From assembly GCA_002714195.1 (NCBI GenBank), contig PAWK01000077.1, positions 1 to 8,638 on the forward strand: a stretch of 8,638 bases of DNA, in the 5' to 3' direction. The stretch comes from Gammaproteobacteria bacterium. Lineage in GTDB: Bacteria; Pseudomonadota; Gammaproteobacteria; Pseudomonadales; Pseudohongiellaceae. Numbering within the stretch: the first letter of the stretch is position 1; every line of letters starts with the position of its first letter. The position numbers and the translations under genes are program-made. Positions 5,935 through 8,638 of the stretch are shown here, one piece after another. Under the pieces are notes generated by a model. That model was not told the DNA's origin and searched no databases. It saw only the letters and a program-made list of their open reading frames with translations.

Positions 5935-6474
5935 TTACTGTAGCTCAATGATAAAATAATCGTCATTTACTAATTCTCTGACCATTCTATCTAATGATCC
6001 CACTAATGCGGCAACTATCCCATCTTCCGCGGGCACCGTCCCCCTACCAAACAGTGTGGTTTCCCAGATGGTTCTTCCTTTACCCTCCAACGCTACCTGA
6101 GTCCGAATCGTTAATTGAAGAGACTCTACTCCAGCCCTATCGACGGTGCGAAGTTCCGAGCTTACTATGCGACCTGTGATTTGCATATCTTGATCTGACT
6201 CTACCAGTTCGGCACCGCCGTGTTCTAAGCCTTGAGCAAGGGCAGTATAAATAATTTCACTCAGTGGAGTCTCGGCTACATATTCATCGGCTATCTGCCT
6301 TGGGTCGCCGCCTCGGTCATCCAATACGTCACCAATTTTTAAAGAAACGTTGATGTCACTAAAATCGGTGTTATGACTCCCATCATAGGAATAATTGACT
6401 ATTATTTCTTCGGCTGAGATCAGTGAAAAGTAACTAAGGCTAAAAATTGCTAGTAATAAATATCGAAGTTTCAT
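5935..6474 (-). CDS. Small exported protein of unknown function, YajG-like at best
   Basis: The protein is 179 residues from ATG at 6474. Residues 1-21 form a clear signal peptide (KLRY, then a hydrophobic core, then ISA before the likely cleavage at A21/E22). No lipobox cysteine, and no cysteine anywhere, so it should be a soluble periplasmic protein. The mature part has a strand-rich pattern: EIIVNYSYDG (23-32), INVSLKIGDVLDDRG (41-55), a helix around ETPLSEIIYTALAQGLEHGG (68-87), MQITGRIVSSELRTV (97-111), LQLTIRTQVALEG (119-131), and a C-terminal helix VAALVGSLDRMVRELVNDDY (154-173). The order and the VxDxR-like segment recall YajG-type outer-envelope proteins, which are lipoproteins; the resemblance is weak. 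Its ribosome site is poor (AGAG about 12 bases upstream). It converges on the nuclease-like gene with 7 bases between stop codons. Confidence 0.75.
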   Translation of the reverse strand: MKLRYLLLAIFSLSYFSLISAEEIIVNYSYDGSHNTDFSDINVSLKIGDVLDDRGGDPRQIADEYVAETPLSEIIYTALAQGLEHGGAELVESDQDMQITGRIVSSELRTVDRAGVESLQLTIRTQVALEGKGRTIWETTLFGRGTVPAEDGIVAALVGSLDRMVRELVNDDYFIIELQ

Positions 6475-6496
6475 ACTTCAGGCTCTCTTTAATTTT

Positions 6497-6511
6497 GTCA
6501 ATTGAATTGAC
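6497..6511. promoter_or_regulatory. 15-bp palindrome upstream of the small exported protein gene
   Basis: GTCAATT-G-AATTGAC is a perfect inverted repeat with 7-base arms and a single central base, lying 22 bases upstream of the ATG at 6474. On the minus strand a weak promoter-like pair precedes it (TTGTTT, 17 bases, TATTCT), so the palindrome would cover the initiation region, a usual place for a repressor site. The stem has almost no loop, so it is more likely a dimer-binding site than an RNA hairpin. The remaining part of the 139-base gap (6475-6613) shows no convincing terminator for the propeller gene. Confidence 0.35.
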
Positions 6512-6613
6512 GATAGAATAATAAACGGCCAACGCAGAAACAAGCCCGGGTGTGAATGACTTTTGCTCTTGGCTAAGCAACATGGGAAGCGATTGTTCAA
6601 AAATTTAGAATTT

Positions 6614-7804
6614 TCAGTGTAGTTCAGAGTCAGGCCATGGCGCGCCTGTCCTATGCTCACTGAGAGGTTTCAAACCTTGAAAAAGGAACTTTTGAGCACG
6701 TTTACCCTCGTATGTTTCAGTAGTGTATACGTTACCCTCGGAGTCCGTAACAATGCTGTGTGTTCCGAAGAATAATCCTGGCTGTCTTCCGCCATCGCCA
6801 AATTCGGCAAGGACTTCTAACGATTCTCTTTCCAGAATATGTACTTTAAAATTTGCACCATCTGCTACGTATATAAATTTCTGATCATCATCATGAGAAA
6901 AGGAAATATCCCAGGTAGACCCTGCTAAAGTCAAGGGCGCCACTTGACTTTCTTTGACAAAAGTCCCATCCGGACGAAAAACTTGGATCCGATCCGCCCC
7001 ACGATCACAAACATAAATTAAGCCGTCATTTGAAGGCTCTGCGCAATGTACTGGCCCCACGAATTGTTGGGGCAGCGGTGCGCTGGGGTCGTAGACTACT
7101 CTTTCGTCGATAGGTTCATTGCCATACGCGCCCCAAAAACGTTTAAATGCGCCAGTTGCGGCATCAACCACTGCTACTCGCTTATTACCATAACCGTCAG
7201 CAAAGTATGCCTCGTTGGCGGAGTGATCGATTGCGATCTCGGCGACTCGCCCGAACGAAACTGTGCTCAAGCTATCGATGGGTTCGCCTGGGATGCCAAT
7301 TTCCCGAACAAACTGACCGTCTCGTGTAAAAACCAGTACATGCGAATCACCACTCCCATTACCGCCAATCCAAACATTTCCGTCGATCCCAACCTCTATC
7401 CCATGGTTCGATTCAGGCCATGTGTAACCCTCTCCTGGTCCGCCCCATGCGTTTATCAGATTACCGGCACTGTCAAATTCCAAAATCGGGGGTGCGGCTG
7501 TGCAGCATTCTGCGCGACCGAGATCTAAACCTATTTCTTGACTCATGAACATTGAATCTTGGTCTCGGTGAACTACGAACAGATGGTCTCGCTCGTCGAT
7601 GGCGATTCCAATAGTTCTGCCCATGATCCACTTGTTGGGTAACGGTTGCGGCCAATAGGGATCCACGACAAACCTCGGCGCTAAGCGATCGTTATTAACG
7701 GCTTCGGCTGACTTCCGCAGAGCTTCTTGGCTTATACTTAAAATGGTGAAGGCGGAAATTAGTAAACAAGAGCACCACAGAACGGTTTTTTTTCTTTTAT
7801 TCAT
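6614..7804 (-). CDS. Exported NHL-repeat / six-bladed beta-propeller protein (copy 1)
   Basis: The protein is 396 residues from the ATG at 7804, which has a clear GGAGAG ribosome site; a TTG at 7828 is possible but unsupported. Residues 1-24 look like a signal peptide or anchor (NKRKK, then a hydrophobic core). The mature part shows repeated propeller blades: IGIAIDERDHLFVVHRD (65-81), PPILEFDSAGNLINAWGG (105-122), HGIEVGIDGNVWIGG (134-148), VAEIAIDHSANEAYFADG (187-204), NDGLIYVCDRGADRIQVF (259-276), TWDISFSHDDDQKFIYVADG (297-316) and HSIVTDSEGNVYTTETYEGK (349-368). A double cysteine (C100, C101) lies in an insertion in the second blade. The fold resembles NHL proteins and the lyase domain of peptidylglycine amidating enzymes; whether it is an enzyme or a binding scaffold cannot be told. 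A paralogue follows to the right, separated by a terminator. Confidence 0.85.
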   Translation of the reverse strand: MNKRKKTVLWCSCLLISAFTILSISQEALRKSAEAVNNDRLAPRFVVDPYWPQPLPNKWIMGRTIGIAIDERDHLFVVHRDQDSMFMSQEIGLDLGRAECCTAAPPILEFDSAGNLINAWGGPGEGYTWPESNHGIEVGIDGNVWIGGNGSGDSHVLVFTRDGQFVREIGIPGEPIDSLSTVSFGRVAEIAIDHSANEAYFADGYGNKRVAVVDAATGAFKRFWGAYGNEPIDERVVYDPSAPLPQQFVGPVHCAEPSNDGLIYVCDRGADRIQVFRPDGTFVKESQVAPLTLAGSTWDISFSHDDDQKFIYVADGANFKVHILERESLEVLAEFGDGGRQPGLFFGTHSIVTDSEGNVYTTETYEGKRAQKFLFQGLKPLSEHRTGAPWPDSELH

Positions 7805-7809
7805 CGTTA

Positions 7810-7815
7810 CTCTCC
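7810..7815 (-). promoter_or_regulatory. Ribosome binding site that fixes the start of propeller copy 1
   Basis: The minus strand reads GGAGAG, 5 bases before the ATG at 7804. No such site precedes the in-frame TTG at 7828, and the eight extra residues from that start (FRHRRVT after the initiator) would spoil the N-terminus of the signal peptide. The 216-base gap around it (7805-8020) otherwise holds the terminator of copy 2; I could not identify a convincing promoter for copy 1. Confidence 0.75.
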
Positions 7816-7960
7816 GATGACGGAACAAGTGGCCTTAATGATCCTGACAGTATCACCATTTCTTAAATAGAGAAACTTTAATTGAATTAGTGACGTTTTA
7901 GAGCTTGAAATTTGCAGTGATCAAATTGTGGTTTGAATTTCAGATAGGTGGCTTTGGCAA

Positions 7961-7997
7961 ATAAAAAGCCCGACTACCTTTTCAGTAGTCGGGCTTT
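7961..7997 (-). terminator. Intrinsic terminator of propeller copy 2
   Basis: GCCCGACTAC (7968-7977) pairs with GTAGTCGGGC (7985-7994) around a 7-base loop, giving a 10-bp stem that AAA/TTT pairs extend. On the minus strand it is followed by TTTTTAT (7961-7967). It begins 23 bases after the stop of copy 2 at 8021, so the two propeller genes are separate transcription units although adjacent and codirectional. On the plus strand only three T follow, so it acts mainly in one direction. Confidence 0.9.
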
Positions 7998-8020
7998 AGT
8001 CTTAGCTTTGCGAAGAGTTT

Positions 8021-8638
8021 TTAAAGCTCTTCAGCTGGCCATGTTGGCGCTCTATCTCGCACCGTAACTGGCTGCATACCCTGGTAAAGGAACTTTTGAA
8101 TGCGCTTACCTTCGTAGGTCTCAGTTGTGTAAATGTTACCCTGAGAGTCAGTAGCTATACTATGTGGTGCGAAAAACAGCCCTGGCTGTCTGCCACCATC
8201 TCCAAACGTGTATAGTACCTCCAGAGACTCGCGATCTATTATGTAGATTTTGAAGTTCTGACCATCTGCTAGATAAAGAAACTCTTGGTCTTCATCAGGA
8301 GAGAAGTCGATATCCCATGTAGATCCTTGAGCGAGAGTAGCAGGAGAAATGATGACTTCGCGGACATAGGTACCATCTGTTCGGAACACCTGAATCCTAT
8401 CAGCTCCTCTATCACAGACGTATACCAGACCATCATTTGATGGAATAGCGCAGTGGACTGGACCACGAAATTGCTGAGGTCCTGGCTCGCCTGGAGTATA
8501 AGTTACGTCAGCGTCGTCGTCTGGACGATTTCCGTACGCGCCCCAATATCTTTTGAAGGCACCGGTCGCAAGATCAACTACGGCAACTCGCTTATTACGG
8601 TAACCGTCAGCAAAGTACACCTCGTTATTAGAGGCATC
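8021..8638 (-). CDS. NHL-repeat / six-bladed beta-propeller protein (copy 2), C-terminal part
   Basis: The frame is open from the window edge (8638) to the stop at 8021-8023, giving 205 residues; the 5' half is outside. The GTG at 8620 lies inside a blade (NNEVYFADGYRNKR) and is not the start. It aligns along its whole visible length with residues 192-395 of the neighbouring propeller protein, with a one-residue insertion (TLAQGSTWDI against TLAGSTWDI) and about 70% identity by eye. Shared blocks include PVHCA, SNDGL, YVCDRGADRIQVFR, RESLEVL, FGDGGRQPGLFF and YTTETYEGKR. The DNA differs widely at third positions, so the duplication is old and both copies have been kept under protein-level selection. 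Its own terminator follows. An exported location is inferred from the paralogue. Function unknown. Confidence 0.85.
   Translation of the reverse strand, partial: DASNNEVYFADGYRNKRVAVVDLATGAFKRYWGAYGNRPDDDADVTYTPGEPGPQQFRGPVHCAIPSNDGLVYVCDRGADRIQVFRTDGTYVREVIISPATLAQGSTWDIDFSPDEDQEFLYLADGQNFKIYIIDRESLEVLYTFGDGGRQPGLFFAPHSIATDSQGNIYTTETYEGKRIQKFLYQGMQPVTVRDRAPTWPAEEL

Noticed and set aside
6478..6660. 60-codon minus-strand open frame between the propeller gene and the small exported gene
   Set aside because: It overlaps the end of the propeller gene, begins inside it, has no ribosome site and no similarity I recognise; it resembles noncoding sequence.
7046..7528. 160-codon plus-strand open frame antisense to propeller copy 1
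   Set aside because: It lies wholly inside a well-supported gene, has no ribosome site or recognisable domain, and its composition (scattered Cys, Pro, Thr) is what the complement of propeller blades would give.
7961..7997. Shared GCCCGA/TCGGGC arms of the two terminators as a dispersed repeat
   Set aside because: The resemblance is limited to the six outer base pairs, which is usual for intrinsic terminators; the inner stems and loops differ.
8618..8620. GTG as start of propeller copy 2
   Set aside because: The frame continues to the window edge with residues (DASNNE) that align with the paralogue; the gene is cut by the window.

Overview
The window looks like a chromosomal stretch of a free-living Gram-negative bacterium. 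The gene types suggest a marine-type gammaproteobacterium, but this is inference: no rRNA or other marker gene is present. Base composition is moderate, coding density is high, and Shine-Dalgarno sites and intrinsic terminators look conventional. At least five of the eight larger genes carry or should carry an export signal. There is no insertion sequence, phage gene, CRISPR array, tRNA or rRNA.

Layout from left to right. (1) Positions 2-322, plus strand: the C-terminal end of an ankyrin-repeat protein that begins outside the window. (2) Positions 334-2899, minus strand: a tight two-gene unit, with a class V (serine-glyoxylate type) aminotransferase first and a GntP-family permease 19 bases behind it. 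This is probably a uptake-plus-transamination unit for a small hydroxy or amino acid. (3) Positions 3000-4655, minus strand: an exported amidohydrolase of the YtcJ-like family 3, complete with metal-ligand motifs. (4) Positions 4656-5165: a 510-base stretch without an obvious large gene. It is not empty. It holds a strong minus-strand terminator (4745-4780) with no annotated gene feeding it, and 15 bases before that stem ends a 34-codon ORF (4795-4899) for a cationic, acid-free, potentially amphipathic peptide. A promoter-like pair lies upstream. This is the best candidate for an undescribed small gene or small RNA.

(5) Positions 5166-5927, plus strand: an exported Serratia-type DNA/RNA non-specific endonuclease homologue. 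Its fold, its cysteines and its flanking motifs are kept, but all three central catalytic positions (His, Asn, Glu) are substituted, so it looks like a pseudoenzyme. (6) Positions 5935-6474, minus strand, converging on it with 7 bases between: a small exported protein of unknown function. (7) Positions 6614-7804 and 8021-8638 (truncated by the window edge), both minus: two tandem paralogous exported NHL/six-bladed beta-propeller proteins, about 70% identical by eye over the shared part. A strong terminator (7961-7997) separates them into independent transcripts.

Functional links are clear only for the aminotransferase and permease pair and for the propeller duplication. The rest is a set of mostly exported, independently transcribed genes.
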